Below are positions 4,891 through 5,714 of a stretch of 5,714 nt of DNA, one piece after another (positions within the stretch are counted from its first letter, which is position 1; each line of letters starts with the position of its first letter). Source of the DNA: Actinomycetes bacterium (GTDB lineage Bacteria > Actinomycetota > Acidimicrobiia > Acidimicrobiales > RAAP-2); the NCBI GenBank assembly GCA_021800645.1, contig JAJYYT010000151.1, positions 1-5,714 on the forward strand, in the 5' to 3' direction. Under the pieces are notes generated by a model. It made no database searches. It worked only from the letters and a program-made list of their open reading frames with translations, and was not told the origin of the DNA. Both the position numbers and the translations under genes were made by a program.

Positions 4891-5714
4891 GTGCTGCCTC
4901 GTGAACCCGTCACGCTCGACGAGATCGACCTGTCCGCTCTCGAGTTCTGGGCGAGGACGCCCGAGGAGATCGATGGCGCGTTCGCAGCGTTGCGCCGAGA
5001 GCGGCCCATCGCGCACTTCGACGAGCGGGACCTGCGGGACCGGTCGCCCCACATGCCGCCGCCGGGACCGGGCTACTGGGCGGTGACTCGCCACGCGGAC
5101 GTCGCCCGGGCCAGCCGGCATCCCGAGGTCTTCCGCTCCGGGCAGGGCGCGGTGAGCGTGATCGACATGCCCGAGGAGATGGTCGAGTACTTCAGCGGGA
5201 TGATCTCGACGGACAACCCGCGTCACGCTCGGCTGCGCCGGATCGTCGGCGCCGCGTTCTCCCCGCGCATGGTCGCGGCCCTCGAGGCACGCGTGCGGCA
5301 ACGCGCGAGCGCCATCGTGGACGACATCAGCGAGAGGGGGAGCGGCGACTTCGTCACCGACGTCGCGGCTCCACTCCCGCTCGGGGTGATCTGCGACATG
5401 ATGGGCATCCCCGAGGAGTCCAGAGACGCCGTCTACCGGTGCTCCAACGTCATCCTCTCCGAGGGGGACCAGGAGTACGTCCCCGATGGGATCGACCCCA
5501 TCGAGGCCTTTCTCCAGGCCGGTGCCGAGCTCACCGAGCTCATGCACGCGATCGGCGAGCAACGGCTGTCCCGGCCGGCCGACGATCTCGCGACCGCGCT
5601 CGTCACGACCAACGTCGACGGCGAAGCGCTCACGCACGCCGAGCTCGCGTCGTTCTTCATCCTCCTCGTCGTCGCAGGCAACGAGACCACGCGCAATGCG
5701 ATCGCCCACACGCT
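4891..5714 (+). CDS. Cytochrome P450, CYP124/CYP125/CYP142-like (3' truncated by window edge)
   Basis: These are the first 274 residues of a bacterial class I cytochrome P450, a haem monooxygenase that takes electrons from a ferredoxin. The closest recalled relatives are mycobacterial CYP124 enzymes, which omega-hydroxylate methyl-branched lipids and sterol side chains. Shared features are the N-terminal FWARTPEEIDGAFAALRRE (19-37), GYWAVTRHADVARASRHPEV (61-80), and EYFSGMISTDNPRHARLRRI (99-118) with the C-helix His112 and Arg116 that contact haem propionates. ICDMMGIP (167-174) and the I-helix FFILLVVAGNETTRNAI (255-271) follow, the latter with the oxygen-activating A/G-G-x-x-T-T motif at 262-267. 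The ExxR motif and haem Cys loop fall beyond the window. GTG at 4891 was chosen for its TAGCGT box six bases upstream and fit with family N-termini. Superfamily is certain, subfamily probable, substrate inferred. Confidence 0.95.
   Translation, partial: MLPREPVTLDEIDLSALEFWARTPEEIDGAFAALRRERPIAHFDERDLRDRSPHMPPPGPGYWAVTRHADVARASRHPEVFRSGQGAVSVIDMPEEMVEYFSGMISTDNPRHARLRRIVGAAFSPRMVAALEARVRQRASAIVDDISERGSGDFVTDVAAPLPLGVICDMMGIPEESRDAVYRCSNVILSEGDQEYVPDGIDPIEAFLQAGAELTELMHAIGEQRLSRPADDLATALVTTNVDGEALTHAELASFFILLVVAGNETTRNAIAHT

Noticed and set aside
4795..5709. 304-residue minus-strand open frame antisense to the P450 gene
   Set aside because: The plus-strand P450 has intact C-helix and I-helix motifs, so the antisense frame is a coding shadow.

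Overview
This window looks like ordinary chromosomal DNA from a high-GC actinobacterium. The evidence is strong G/C bias at third codon positions, a DnaE2-type error-prone polymerase like the mycobacterial one, and a cytochrome P450 of the CYP124/125/142 kind. Several genes start with GTG immediately after a TANNNT -10 box. An Acidimicrobiia-like lineage is a reasonable guess, but it is inference and the sequence alone does not prove it.

Layout, left to right. (1) Bases 1-1557 (+) are the C-terminal part of dnaE2, cut off by the left edge, with a seven-copy in-frame 9-bp tandem repeat coding for Leu-Asp-Gly/Arg. (2) Bases 1582-2037 (-) encode a basic 151-residue conserved-looking hypothetical protein, convergent with dnaE2. 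(3) Bases 2038-2800 have no credible gene. This stretch holds a promoter for gene 2, a nested stem-loop at 2333-2376, a perfect 16-bp GC-rich hairpin at 2656-2690, and a perfect 29-bp tandem duplication at 2683-2740. (4) Bases 2801-3127 (+) are csaA, a small tRNA-binding-domain/secretion-chaperone-like protein. (5) Bases 3257-3613 (+) encode an unrecognised 118-residue protein. (6) Bases 3656-4690 (-) encode a 344-residue protein with two GNAT acetyltransferase domains. (7) Bases 4691-4890 are a divergent promoter region containing six tandem 14/15-bp units, the nearest of which carries the predicted -10 box of the GNAT gene. (8) Bases 4891-5714 (+) are the N-terminal 274 codons of a CYP124-like cytochrome P450, cut off by the right edge before the haem-binding Cys.

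The genes do not form one pathway. Neighbouring orientations are mostly convergent or divergent, and nearly every gene has its own promoter-like signal. The most distinctive point is regulatory. Three genes have TANNNT, exactly six bases, then GTG, and a fourth has a near match. Two of these have no Shine-Dalgarno sequence, so leaderless transcription is likely. The second distinctive point is the promoter-embedded repeat array next to the GNAT gene. I found no CRISPR array, tRNA, rRNA, insertion sequence or clear new multi-gene system.
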